Part shown: positions 21,018 to 31,427 of the stretch, in pieces
Position numbering within the stretch: the stretch's first letter is position 1
How the letters are laid out: each line of letters begins with the position of its first letter
NCBI GenBank assembly: GCA_038380435.1
Contig: JAWZYU010000034.1
Location: 36,270,901-36,334,900 of the forward strand
DNA length: 64,000 nt
Reading direction: 5' to 3'
DNA from: Ryuthela nishihirai
Taxonomy: Eukaryota; Arthropoda; Arachnida; Araneae; Heptathelidae
Position numbers and translations under genes: made by a program
The notes under the pieces: model-generated
What the model was told of the DNA's origin: nothing
Databases searched by the model: none
What the model saw: only the letters and a program-made list of their open reading frames with translations

Positions 21018-22458
21018 CACTGGTTTCCATAAATTAAGGAAAACTCAGAAAAATAATGATAAACAAAAAACCTGTATGAATGATTTTAATGAAATTTGAT
21101 GAAAGCATGAATTACATTGCTAGTACAAAATATTTTACACCAGAAACTTTTTTCGTCAAAAAAAATAATACAGGAAGTTGTCCAAAAATGAGGTGTCAGA
21201 ATGCAATGGGCAAAGTTCTTTAATGAGTGTGATCACCCTTTACAGCAATGCAGGCATGACAGCTATGTTCCATGGTGTTTATGATGTTGTGAATCAGCTC
21301 ATTAGGGAGTAACCACCATTGTTCCTTTAAAGCAGTAAGTAGCTCCCCCTTTGTTGAGAGTAGCAATACGTCTCCCTAGAGCATCCCATCGGATTTAGAG
21401 GCATGCCAATCGGATTTTGTTCGGGAAATCGAGCTGGCCACTCCATGCACATAAAGGCATATGCATATACTTGAAGGTATTGTTGCACTAGTCGAGCTCT
21501 ATGTGGACAAGCGTTATCGACTTGTAAGATGAATGTTTCACCTATTGCACCAACGTAAGGATGTACATAAGGGTCCAGGATCTCATCTCTATACTTTTGA
21601 GCATTGAGGTTCCCATTCACCAACACATAGAGGTCTTTGCATCCACCTAAAGAAATTCCATTCCAAACACCCACGCTACATCCGCCGTAACTGTCTCTTT
21701 GACGGATGTTACTGGGATGATAGCGGGTACCTCGTTCTCTCCATATCAAACAATGTCTGGAATCACTCTGCAAGCAATATCTGGACTCATCTGTTAAGAA
21801 TACGGACCTTCATTGCTTTTCTGCCCAGTTGATATGCGTGCGTGCCCAATTCAACCGCACTCTCCTGTGATGTGACATGAGAGGTATACAAATTACTGGC
21901 CTTCTGGCATAGAAACCGCTCCTCGTCAACCCTCTCAGAGGCTGCTGCAAGAGAGGATCGTAGCTGAGAGGGAGTAGACGTCCTGCTCCTTCATGCTGTT
22001 AATTGCAGATATAGGTCTTATACAGCGGTCGTAACTCTAGCCCTTCCTCAGCTAAACCTCCGAGATGCAGAATCCGTGCTAAGAAATTGATTCCACAGTC
22101 TATGGACCACAGAAGAACTCACATTTAGCCACGTCTGACTGACTTTGGCCTGTTTCGAGCTGACCAGTAGCTCTCCACTGCAGTTCATTTTGCAAATGAT
22201 GTTTCGAGGTCATTCCTATAAAATAGCTCATTCGAATTTCTTTACTCACATTTACAACACAAAATAATGATCCACCCCAAAACACCAGTTTTTATGCCGC
22301 TATCCGATTATGCAAATTGACGCAGCGTAGACTAATTTGCATACGATTATGCTCACTCGGCATTACTGATTACATGAACAAATTTGGTGAGAATCGCACA
22401 ATTTTTTGGCGAATTATCGCGATTTTTCTTATTTTTCCTTAATTTATGGAAACCAGTT
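21018..22458 (-). mobile_element. Tc1-like element with intact ends, dead transposase
   Basis: Inverted ends of 26 bp begin CACTGGTTTCCATAAATTAA, with one mismatch at the outermost base of the right copy. TA lies outside each end at 21016-21017 and 22459-22460, as for Tc1/mariner integration. The minus-strand transposase (about 22285 to 21325) shows SDSRHCLIWRERGTRYH, YGGCSVGVWNGISLGG, the second acidic motif as VDNACPHRARLVQQYL, and WPARFPEQNPI for the third. Stops and frameshifts inactivate it. Confidence 0.9.
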
Positions 22459-22472
22459 TACAATGTGTTATA

Positions 22473-23588
22473 AAGGGTTTTCCAAAAGGGGCTTTAGGAT
22501 TTTGAATGCTGATAACTTAAATAATAAATAAATAAATACCCCCTCAAGCAGCTGCTTGCCACAGAGGTCTGACAGGAGCCTGTCAGTTTATATGCCATAG
22601 TAGAAGGTCTGAGAGGATGGCAGGACCTCAGCAGAAAAACGACACAAACAGCCATGCCTTACCCGGTGCTCGAACCCAGGTCCCTTTAGAACTTAAAATG
22701 TTTTTTTTTTTCCGGTGGAATTTCATATACCCTAACTTCAGTCATATACAAGTCTAACTATGGCGTCGCTCTCACAAGAACAACGTATTGAAATCGTTAA
22801 AACTTATTATGGAAATAGATGTTCAGTAAAAGAAACACATCGCAAAATTCGTGATTTTTTTCGGCGCATTCAATCGTCCTACTGAACAATTTCACATTAA
22901 ATGGAAGTGTCAATAAACAAAATTGTCGACTTTGGGGGGAAGAAAATTCTCGAATTATTCACGAACAATCACTTCATGCACAAAAATGTACGGTTTGGTG
23001 TGGTTTGTGGTCTGGAGGAATCATTGGCCCATTTTTCTTTGAAAATGATCGTGGCAATGCTGTTATGGTGAATGCTGAGCGTTATAATGCGATTACAGAA
23101 TTTTTGTGGCTTCAAATTAATGGAATTGACATTTCTGATGTTTTCAACAACATGGTGCTACGAGCCATACAACACGAGCAAACATCGAGTTATTACGCAC
23201 GAAGTTCCCTGGACGTGTAATTTCACGAAATGGAGATGTGAATTGGCCGCCAAGATCTTGCGACTTAACACCATTGGATTTTTTTCTTTGGGGCTATTTG
23301 AAAAGTAAAGTTTACGTCAACAAACCAGATAACATTCCAGACTTAAAAGATAACATCCGAGCAGTCATAAGAGAGATTAATGTCTCGATGATTGAGAATA
23401 TCTTGCAAAATTATGATGTTCGTATCGATGCCTGTAAACGTAGCCGTGGTGGACGTTTAAATGACATCATCTTTCAAGTTTAATTGTAATCGATGAAAAT
23501 TTAATTTAAAATAAACAAATCAGATATATTCCATGTGTTTTCCTCTTTATTACAAAACAATATACTAAAGTCCCTTTTGGAAAACCCC
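22473..23588 (+). mobile_element. Mariner-like element with inverted ends, dead transposase
   Basis: Ends GGGTTTTCCAAAAGGGGCTT (left) and AAGTCCCTTTTGGAAAACCC (right) are inverted copies with one mismatch. The coding part starts at 22760 with MASLSQEQRIEIVKTYYGNR. Middle parts include TVWCGLWSGGIIGPFFFEND, and the C-terminal part RSCDLTPLDFFLWGYLKSKV carries the third acidic residue; the frame ends in DIIFQV at 23482. A large part of the N-terminal half is deleted. The left end is only about 12 bp from the neighbouring Tc1 element. Confidence 0.85.
22525..22690 (-). mobile_element. S2 SINE in the mariner left end, head truncated
   Basis: AAATAAATACCCCCTCAAGC at the left, B box GCTCGAACCC near 22668. 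Target duplication AACTTAAA near 22507 and 22689. The sequence stops at AGGTCCCTTTA, before the A box. Confidence 0.85.
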
Positions 23589-23759
23589 ATATATACAAAG
23601 ATGTATTATATTTCAATAGAGTTAGACTCGATTGAAATTTAGCCGATAGATTAGCTGCAAATGAAATATATGCAACCGATTAATTTAACAGAACCCATAA
23701 CAAAAAACCCCTTAAAATTACATCTAAGTGACATCAAATATGATTTCTCTCAATACGAA

Positions 23760-24022
23760 GGGGCAGGACTGGCTCAGTCGTTACTGCGCCAGGTTCGTAA
23801 TCTGCTGTTCTCAGGTTCGAATCCCACCTGTGCGAACGTTGAGGTTTTTTTCAAAACTCTCCATCCTGCTCTTGCTCAGTAGAGACACCGATAGGCTTGG
23901 AAAGGTTGTCGTCCGTCGGATGGATGTTTAAGCTGTGGTCCTGTGTGTGGGAGAACCAGCCTAGACGTGAAGCTACCATCAACAGCTGTCCAATAGACCT
24001 CCTTCCCCCACCTTTTCTGAGC
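23760..24022 (+). mobile_element. S1 SINE, old, 3' truncated
   Basis: Head GGACTGGCTCAGTCGTTACT and B box GGTTCGAATCC are clear. The body has deletions and stops at CTTTTCTGAGCC, where LINE sequence begins. Confidence 0.8.
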
Positions 24023-24422
24023 CATAGTTCTGGATATGTCTAAAGCTTTTGATTTCCTGTCTATTGATATTTCACTAAATAAATTAGAGGTTATTGGTAT
24101 AAGGGAGCTGTCACTGAGATGGTTTGATTCGTACTTGAAGGGTATAACACGTCAAAATAGGAGACGTTTTGAGTGAAAAAAATCAATTCGTTATGGTGTT
24201 CCACAGGGTTCTGTTTTGGGACCACAGTTATTCTCAATATATATGAACGATCTGTTACACACTAAATTCAAAGGTAAGATTATTTCGTTTGGAGATGACA
24301 CCGCCTTGGTTTACTGTGATAAAACTGATGAAGAACTATTAAACAATATTGCTGAAGATTTAAAAACATTTTAAATTTGGTTTCAAAAAAAAATTATTAA
24401 TAAATGTAAATAAAACGAAATA

Positions 24423-25226
24423 CCGTATATTTCCTCAGATAAGACGAGGTATAAATTTTCGTCAAAGTTTTATAGTTTTAGCATATATCTGTCCTATAAG
24501 ACGACCCCAAACTATCAACGGCCTATGAATTTAGTTTAGATCGGCGATCATCATCCGGATAATAATACTGTATAGCGTATACAGAATTATGTCCTATTCG
24601 CAAACATTCGCACTGATTCGGGCATTCGGGTAATGACCTTGACTATTCACAAAAGCGTCGTATGGGCTATTCTATTTTGTGGACATACCCTACTCTGTAC
24701 TAGTAAATAATTACGGTTTGTCCGTTTTTTCCTCAGTAGCTCAATAAACATAACTTTTAATATTAATTTTGTTTTAGTATTGTTTTACTATTACAATGTA
24801 ATGTATTATCATATAAAAAAAAATAAATACCCCCTCAAGCAGCTGCTTGCCACAGAAGTCTGACAGGAGCCTGTCAGTTTATATGCCATAGTAGAAGGTC
24901 TGTGAGGATGGCAGGCCCTCAGCAGAAAAACGACACAAACAGCCATGCCTTACCCGGGGTTCGAACCCAGGTCCCTTAGATCAGTAGCCAAGCGCGCTAA
25001 CCACTCGGCCATGGATAGCGTATTTAAATAATATGATAGATTTTTCGATAAGTTGTAATTTTCAAGATCAGTCGCAGTCGGTGGTGAGTGATTTGTTTTA
25101 TTTCATAATGGTTTAAATTTATATAAATTTCAATCAAATTTTTTTTGTATCTGTCCTATAAGACGACCCGGATTTTGGGGGCTTTTTTTATGATTCAACT
25201 ATCGTCTTATCTGCGGAAATATACGG
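24423..25226. mobile_element. MITE with CCGTATATTTCC ends
   Basis: Left CCGTATATTTCCTCAGATAA and right TTATCTGCGGAAATATACGG are inverted with one mismatch. Subterminal copies of TCCTATAAGACGACCC occur near 24493 and 25157. Excising exactly this segment restores the reverse transcriptase reading frame, so no target duplication longer than the shared edge base is evident. An S2 copy sits inside. Confidence 0.8.
24814..25013 (-). mobile_element. S2 SINE, full length, in MITE
   Basis: From AAATAAATACCCCCTCAAGC to CCACTCGGCCATGG, with both promoter boxes intact. No clear target duplication. Confidence 0.88.
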
Positions 25227-25890
25227 CATATGTATTTTTAATACTGCTAGGGGAAAGTATAGAGATCTTGGAGATTTAGTCTATCATACAAGTGATTGTA
25301 AGTTTTTCGAACAAGATAAAATTGGGTCTTTAAACTGTGCTTGTCCAAGGATTACAAGTACTAAAATAATAAAATATTTCGGAGTTAATTTCGACTGTTA
25401 TCTAATCTAGCATGATCATGTTCAAAAAGTCAAAAATCTGATGTAATCATCAAAAGCTATTAGACATGTATTAAAAATCAAAGAAATGATTCCCAAGATG
25501 TATCTTTTAAGAGATACGATGAATACAAAATTTTTAAAGAACATATATTATGCATTAATTTATTCCAGAATACAGTATGCAATTCTAATTTGGGGAGGAG
25601 CATCTTCATGGTGTTTAAATCAATTGTAGCAATTACAAAAATATATAGTAAAGATTATGACATTTAAAAGAAAGTACGACTTGGCTGAGCAAAGCTTCAA
25701 AAAACTTGAAATACTCAACTTAAAACAAATACACCAAATGGCTTTAGCAAAGCATGCATTTCATAATAAGGACAAATTTGATGTAGTGGCTAATAAATAT
25801 TTTACAAGAGCGGTAGTGGCGCAGGATTTTTGCATTCCAAAACCAAACAAAGAGTTATTCAAAAAAGATTATGGCTATAGTGGCCTATAA

Positions 25891-26233
25891 CCATTCAACT
25901 CCACGACCAGATAACATGAAAATTATAAATAATAAAATACATTTCTCTAAAGAATAAAAAAAAGGTTGTTGAACGGTGGAGATTGCGACTGATGTTTATT
26001 TACTGTATCACTTGATTACATTGAAATGAGATATGAGTAGTAGGAGATAAATTTATATATTACAGAGGCTGAAATTGCTATTTTTCTGTTTATATATTTA
26101 TAAATATTGATGTACTCAGGACTGCAGAATATATATGTTTTGTAAATATCCACTTACGAGTTAAATACCAACTCTTGTGCAACTTGACTATGTATTAGCT
26201 ATGTATTTAAATACTGTGCAAATAAATGAATTG
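25891..26233. other. LINE 3' UTR or spacer
   Basis: AT-rich sequence after the reverse transcriptase stop. It ends at AATAAATGAATTG and may be the LINE 3' UTR, with the S1 tail directly attached. Confidence 0.35.
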
Positions 26234-26297
26234 TGACCTGACCATTTAGCCCAATGTGTGCAAAAAAAGTGCCGCTTAGCAGTAAAGCAACCCAACT
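26234..26297 (+). mobile_element. S1 SINE 3' end only
   Basis: GTGACCTGACCATTTAGCCC to AAGCAACCCAACTC, about 60 bp. Confidence 0.75.
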
Positions 26298-26408
26298 CAA
26301 TACTTGCGAAAAAGTAAAAGAAAGTGAAAAGTTGTTTGTATATCTTTATCATTCATGTGCTTAGTTAAACATGAGAAAAGCAGATTTCCAAGTTTTATTT
26401 ATTTCCAG

Positions 26409-26589
26409 GTTGTGGAACCTTAGCCTCCTGCGTAGCTTTGTGGATGCCTGATTCGATGGTTGAATCTGGTCCTCCTAATTTACCTCTCTCAGCTCGTGTT
26501 GTGTTGAACCAAGCAGCTAAAAAATTGCAACAGAATCTACTCTTAAGGCAGTGGGTGATGAGAAATGGGCTTGTTGAAGCAGCATCACG
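26409..26589 (+). CDS. Candidate internal exon of an unidentified host gene (exon A)
   Basis: A pyrimidine-rich acceptor TTTTATTTATTTCCAG precedes it and a strong donor GTAAGT follows. One frame is open across all 181 bases: two bases, 59 codons from CGTLASCVALWMPDSMVESG to QWVMRNGLVEAAS, and two bases CG. The peptide looks like a helical, LQQ- and LLLRQW-rich globular segment. I do not recognise the family. It has no SINE or transposase similarity. Its end phase fits the exon at 34702, where C completes an Arg codon. The alternatives are a pseudo-exon or an old retrocopy. Confidence 0.55.
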
Positions 26590-26618
26590 GTAAGTTTTTT
26601 TTCCCTATTATATATATA

Positions 26619-27278
26619 TGTTACCGCTAAAGCTCGAAAGCCGTTAATGTGCACATTACCTAGCTAATCTGCAGATTAACTGATTTGCTCCGTTAACGTG
26701 CGGAATCAAGAGTTTTCCGCATTTTACCTAGGTAATGTGCACATTAACGGCTTCCGTATCGTTAAAGTTCAAAAGTTTGTTTCTCTCATAGTGGTGAATC
26801 TCTTGAATATGAATCTTCGTGTCACGTGATTCACTCGTCCGCATTATAAAAAACGCCCCGGATGAGCGGAGGCCAAGTGAGAACGAATCGGTAAAGTGAT
26901 TCATTCTCGATTAACGAATCACTAAAATGATTCGTTCTCACTTGGCCTGCTCATTTTGGGGGCGTTTTTTATAATTCGGACGACTGATTCATGTTGACAG
27001 AGGGATGACCCTGGTTTCAACTCTACTCTCGGACACTAGATAAATAGCATTATGTTAATTTAAGCGTACAGAAACGTTCCTGTTGTTCCAGCAAAGATCT
27101 TATTTTTACTTTAACGAGTACCTAGTAGTAATGTGCAGATTATTCAGGTAATTTGCAGATTACCTAGGTAATTTGAGAAATGAAACAATTTTCCGCACGT
27201 TAACGGATCACCCTAGTTAATCTGCACAATACCTAGATAATCAGTAGAATAACTGATTTCTGCACTTTAGCGGTAACA
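26619..27278. mobile_element. 660 bp MITE with TGTTACCGCTAAAG ends
   Basis: Perfect 14 bp terminal inverted repeats TGTTACCGCTAAAG, with TATA outside both ends (26615-26618 and 27279-27282), consistent with a 4 bp target duplication though the flank is TA-rich. Internal copies of CATTACCTAGGTAAT-like and TTAATCTGCA-like motifs recur at both sides. A large hairpin lies in the middle. No coding potential. TGT-type ends with 4 bp duplications recall Ginger-type transposons; that link is tentative. Confidence 0.8.
26837..26981. repeat. Central hairpin of the MITE
   Basis: Arms 26837-26889 and 26929-26981 pair through ATTATAAAAAACGCCCC with GGGGGCGTTTTTTATAAT, and GGCCAAGTGAGAACGAATC with GATTCGTTCTCACTTGGCC. 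An inner AGTGATTC/GAATCACT pair lies in the loop. Confidence 0.9.
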
Positions 27279-27288
27279 TATACATATA

Positions 27289-27793
27289 CTGAGTGATCAT
27301 TAATTGGGATCACCTAATGTTATGTCAATGGGTCGCTAACTTCGAAGCTCTATAACTCTTTTTAAATAGGCGTTTTATGGGGAAATGTGACTGAAGGTAA
27401 AGAGCTCAATGAGTAAACATTTAAGAGCAAACGATGTGTTCTAAGAAATTTATCGAAACATTTGCACGAATATAAAGTAATTATTTACACACTTAAAATA
27501 TGTAGTTTTTTTTTTTATGAAATTGTTTGAAATAATACTTCTTATTTCGGTGTCAATTAACTTCAAAATTAAATTCTTCTGTTTAGCATCACTGTTGTTC
27601 AATGTTCAAAGTTCATAACTGTTAAATACTGAAAAAATATTTTTGAAAATTGATATTTTGATAGAATTGATTCAGATCTTTACTTTTAGTTACACTTTCT
27701 CATAAAAGGTTTATTTTAAAAGTTAAAAGAGCTTCGAAGTTAGCGTCCCATTGACATAACTTGGGATGGTCATAATTCAATGATCACTCAGTG
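27289..27793. mobile_element. MITE with 60 bp inverted ends
   Basis: Left CTGAGTGATCATTAATTGGG and right end CAATGATCACTCAG are inverted; similarity extends through TTATGTCAATGGGTCGCTAA and CTTCGAAGCTC. TA flanks fit a Tc1/mariner-type MITE. The core contains a MITE-family motif around 27600-27690. Confidence 0.85.
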
Positions 27794-28002
27794 TATATCA
27801 TTCAATGAAACATTGATTGATATTTGTTTGAATAGCAAGGAAATCTGAAATGCAGTTTCTGTCTCTATGCTCGTAACACCCAGAGGTCGCCACGTAGCGA
27901 TTAATAACAGTTCATGGCAGGCTTTATTTGGCAGAATAGTTATTTTAAAATTTTAAGATATAAAATCTGGAATTTTGATCCATCATCTGTATGTGGAGTA
28001 GG

Positions 28003-28385
28003 TTGGGTTGTTTTACCTCTGAGCAGCACTTTTTTGCACACCATAGGCTAAATGGCCAGGTCACATGGACCCCGAAGGCTCAGAGAAGGTTGGGGGAGGG
28101 GACCCACTGGAACAGCTGTTGGGAGACAGATAGTAGCCTCCCGTCAAGGCCATCCAGCGTGTTCTTTAACGTGCACAGGGTATGGCTCTCCCACACACGG
28201 GGCCACGGCTTAACGTCCCATCCGACGGACGGCGGTCTTTCCAAGCCCATCGGTGTCCCCAACTGACGTGGGCAGGGCGGGGAATTTTTGCGGAGATAAA
28301 TCTCAACGCTGACCCAGCTGGGACTCCAACCTGGGAACTACAGATTACGAGCCTGACGCGCTATCGACTGAGCCACCCCCGCCCG
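28003..28385 (-). mobile_element. S1 SINE, full length
   Basis: Target duplication TGTGGAGTAGG at 27992-28002 and 28386-28396. One base change in the B box (GGACTCCAACC reversed). Confidence 0.92.
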
Positions 28386-28571
28386 TGTGGAGTAGGTGTG
28401 TTGGTATTCAGTCATGAGAATCCATGTTTGTAAGACAGCCAAAATTCAAGACATTGGTCAAAGAACGGTGTAGTTTCACTTTTTATAGATTTTGAGTTTT
28501 TGGTATCCTAAAGTAGAAGCAAAATAACTCTAGCCTTTGGTGAAATAATGATGTGGCTCTCATCAATAATA

Positions 28572-29166
28572 CACTATGTCGAAAAACTTGGCTGGACACT
28601 TCCATGTTATGTGAATGGAAAGCCACTTTCAAAGCTCCCTAACTGTTATTGCCTAACTAATTGAAAATAAACCTTTTATGCAAAAACTGTTATTGGCGAT
28701 AAATTGTAGATGCCACTCAAATCTCTCTAAATATATTTCCCGAAATAGTCGTTTAATATTTAAAGAATGAATGGAGGCTGAAATGAATGGAGGCTGAAGC
28801 ATTCATCTTCAACTTTTGACACTTGTGAAAAAATACTTCAATAGATAAATCACAACTCTTGTAACAATTTGTTCACTAACATAAATCAAATATCTGAAGT
28901 TTGTATGACGATTTTTTAATATTTCATCAATTTGGAGGCAATGTGAAAGTGTCGTCTGCTGTTAAATGATCCCGCTTCAATGACTCTTAAAATATCGATT
29001 GAAGATTGTTGAAAATTGACACTGACATCTACAATTTATCGCCAATAACAGTTTTTACGTAAAAGGTTTATTTTCAATGTTAGGGAGCTTTGAAAGTGGC
29101 TTTCCATTCACATAACACTGCAGTTTCTGTCTCTATGCTCGTTGGACACTTTTTTTCGACACAGTG
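28572..29166. mobile_element. MITE with about 150 bp inverted ends
   Basis: Left CACTATGTCGAAAAACTTGG and right TTTTTTTCGACACAGTG are inverted, with TA outside (28570-28571 and 29167-29168). Further in, TTATGTGAATGGAAAGCCAC, CTTTCAAAGCTCCCTAAC and CTGTTATTGGCGATAAATTG all recur inverted. The right arm carries 24 extra bases copied from 27851 (see findings). Confidence 0.88.
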
Positions 29167-29168
29167 TA

Positions 29169-29589
29169 TATGGGTTCTGCATTAAAAACCAAAAGTTTTC
29201 ACGTGTAATATGGTTCACTAGGAACTGTAAATTCAGATCCGATAACAGTGGAGTTCCTTTTTTCCAGCTGTTCTGAATGATGCTTCACATAATTTCGGCA
29301 TTGTACCTCTCAACAGCTCTCTCACAATACCAACTAGTTATTTATATACACACACACACCTACTAAAAGCATCAAAATATATGAATGTTATACATTTAGC
29401 TTATAAACAATATACCATTCGCTAACATGTGATTTTACAAGCATGTAAAATCTCACTATTCTCGTTATGGTAATTTTTCCGATCACAGTCTCTTCATTCT
29501 TCGTTATGGTGCTCTTCATGTGTGCAGAAATAAAAAAGAGCATACTTCCTCAAGAATCGTGCTATTCTTCATGCGTTGCTAATTATATA
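29169..29589. other. No gene; short CA run
   Basis: AT-rich spacer with a brief ACACACACAC run at about 29350. Ends at the DD41D element. Confidence 0.45.
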
Positions 29590-30979
29590 CAAGGTATCCC
29601 TGAATTCATGGCCCAAACATGAGGGGATGGTAGTACACACCGAACCTACCAATATTCGTCATAAAATATGCGGCCGCAAACGCAGCCCAGTGCCGATAAG
29701 GGGCGCAGATGAGGCTGCATGGCTTAAAAGCGCTGGATCGGCCAAACTCCAGCATTCTCAGCGTCGACCGGACACGAGATGGAGCGGTTTACGAACTCAG
29801 AGAAAGCCGATATGCACCTGATGTACGGCGTAGCCGAGGGCAATGGTAGAGAGGTGCAAAAAGTCTGCCATGAGCGATATCCTATGCGCCGTGTGCCCGA
29901 TCATAAAATGTTTGCGTGGCTGCACCGCCAGCTGTCTGAGGCAAGCACCTTCCACGTCAGTCGACATGATGCCGGACGAGCACGGACGGTCGGAACGCCA
30001 CCTATGAGCGAGGACAACTTGCGTATGGTGACAGATAACCAGGTACAAGCATGCGATCTGCCGCCTGGAGCCTGGGTGTGCATCGGAACAGTGTCTGGTG
30101 AGTACTGCATGAAGAAGGGCTACACCCCTATCACTTGCAGCGAGTGCAGGCATTGACAGCTCTTGATTATCTCCTGTGCATGGATTTCGCCCAATGGTTC
30201 CTGCAGCAAAGTGCCGCACATCCAGATTTTCCTGCGCATGTGCTCTTTACAGATGAATCAACATTCTCATATGAAGGCATAGTGAATGTCCATAATGCGC
30301 ATTTGTGGGCGGCCCAGAATCCCCATGGTATACTTCCAAATTCGAACCAGCAACAGTTCGCCGTCAATGTCTGGGCGGGGATCATGCATGACTACTTAAT
30401 TGGACCCTACCTACTGCCGGACCACCTCAATGGGCGAACGTACCATATTTTTCTGCAACAGGTTTTGCCGGAATTGCTTCAGGATGTTCCAGCTGCAATC
30501 CACGCCCGTATGTGGTTCCAGCACGATTGGGCACCCGCCCATTTCAGCATGGACGTGCATCAGCATCTTCATACCATATTTGGGAACCGATGGATTGGGC
30601 GCGGTGGTCCCATCCCATGGCCCCCCAGATCGCCCAATTTTTCTTGTATTGATTTCTTTCTGTGGGGACATTTGAAGAGTGTCGTGTACGAGACACCCAC
30701 GAAGTCCGCTGAGGATCTGGTAGCCCAACTGTCCGTCGCAGCCACCAATGTGCGCGACAAGCCCGGTGTTTACGAGCAACCTGTATCAACGTTGGTGGGC
30801 GGACGTTTGAGCATTTGTTGTAATGATCTCCAATAAATGTCACTCTGGAAACTTCTGTGTCTGTCCTTCATTTCCGACTCCTCATTGCATTTGTGGCCGC
30901 ATATTCTATGACGAATATTGATGGGTTCGGTGTGTACTACCATCCCCTCACATTTGGGCCATGAATTCAGGGACACCCT
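29590..30979 (+). mobile_element. DD41D mariner-superfamily transposon, nearly complete
   Basis: Terminal inverted repeats of about 90 bp: left GGTATCCCTGAATTCATGGC, right the reverse of GGGTGTCCCTGAATTCATGG. Both contain GAGGGGATGGTAGTACACAC and an AATATTCGTCAT block. The flanks are TATATA-rich. Length and structure match an autonomous element with one transposase frame. Confidence 0.9.
29779..30836 (+). pseudogene. DD41D transposase with a single frameshift
   Basis: The first frame (29779-30153) starts MERFTNSEKADMHLMYGVAE and carries the N-terminal helix-turn-helix of the DUF4817 type. The second (30135-30836) holds the catalytic core: D40 in VLFTDESTF, D131 in WFQHDWAPAHF and D173 in CIDFFLWGHLKS, numbered from its MQRVQAL start. 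Forty-one residues separate the last two (DD41D). The frames overlap near 30135-30153, so one base change or slip separates them; all three acidic residues survive. SPNFSCID replaces the usual SPDLTPLD. Recently inactivated, or a sequencing error. Confidence 0.88.
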
Positions 30980-30986
30980 ATATATA

Positions 30987-31427
30987 CAGGGTGAATCTGA
31001 AAAAGTGGGCAAAACTTTACCGGGTGATAGAACACAGCTATACGAGCAATATTCGTCACAGAAAGTATGGGCGGAACGCAAACGGCGAGCCGCTAGGTGG
31101 CGTTGGAAATCGTATAAAAGGGTCAGTCCTCGCACACAACGGCATTTCTACCGTGGATTGCCGAGAGGATGGCTGGTTATACTAACCACGAAATGGCGGA
31201 TATGCACTTTGTGTACGGTGCGGCGGACGGGAATGCAAGTGAGGCACAGAGACGTTACCGCCACCGGCTCTCCTTCTTGTGTTCATTCTTTAAATGTGAC
31301 AGTGGAAAACTACCTTTTAACTTCTAATCGCTTGCGTTCCGACCATACATTCTATGACGAATATTGCTCGTATAGCTGCGTTCTACCACCCCGTAAAGTT
31401 TTGCCCACTTTTTCAGATTCACCCTGT
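30987..31427 (+). mobile_element. Short derivative of a related DUF4817-type transposon
   Basis: Inverted ends of about 100 bp starting CAGGGTGAATCTGAAAAAGT. Between them only the transposase start remains, MAGYTNHEMADMHFVYGAAD, followed by unrelated bases. It lies 7 bp from the end of the DD41D element and shares AATATTCGTCA in its ends, so it is a sister family, internally deleted. Confidence 0.88.

Larger units (their letters stand above)
24025..25890 (+). pseudogene. Decayed non-LTR reverse transcriptase
   Basis: The start reads LDMSKAFDFLSIDISLNKLE (fingers/palm motif with catalytic Asp). Then come YGVPQGSVLGPQLFSIYMND and FGDDTALVY, where the FADD-type active site keeps both aspartates. 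After an inserted MITE (24423-25226) it resumes with ICIFNTARGKYRDLG. Next come KYFGVNFDCYL, YALIYSRIQYAILIWGG (thumb) and LQKYIVKIMTFKRKYDLAE. Jockey/CR1-like by motif style; the clade is not settled. Several in-frame stops; no endonuclease domain upstream. Confidence 0.85.

Noticed and set aside
29797..30219. 140-codon minus-strand frame opposite the DD41D transposase
   Set aside because: It is the complement of a conserved transposase frame in GC-balanced sequence; the plus frame carries the catalytic motifs.
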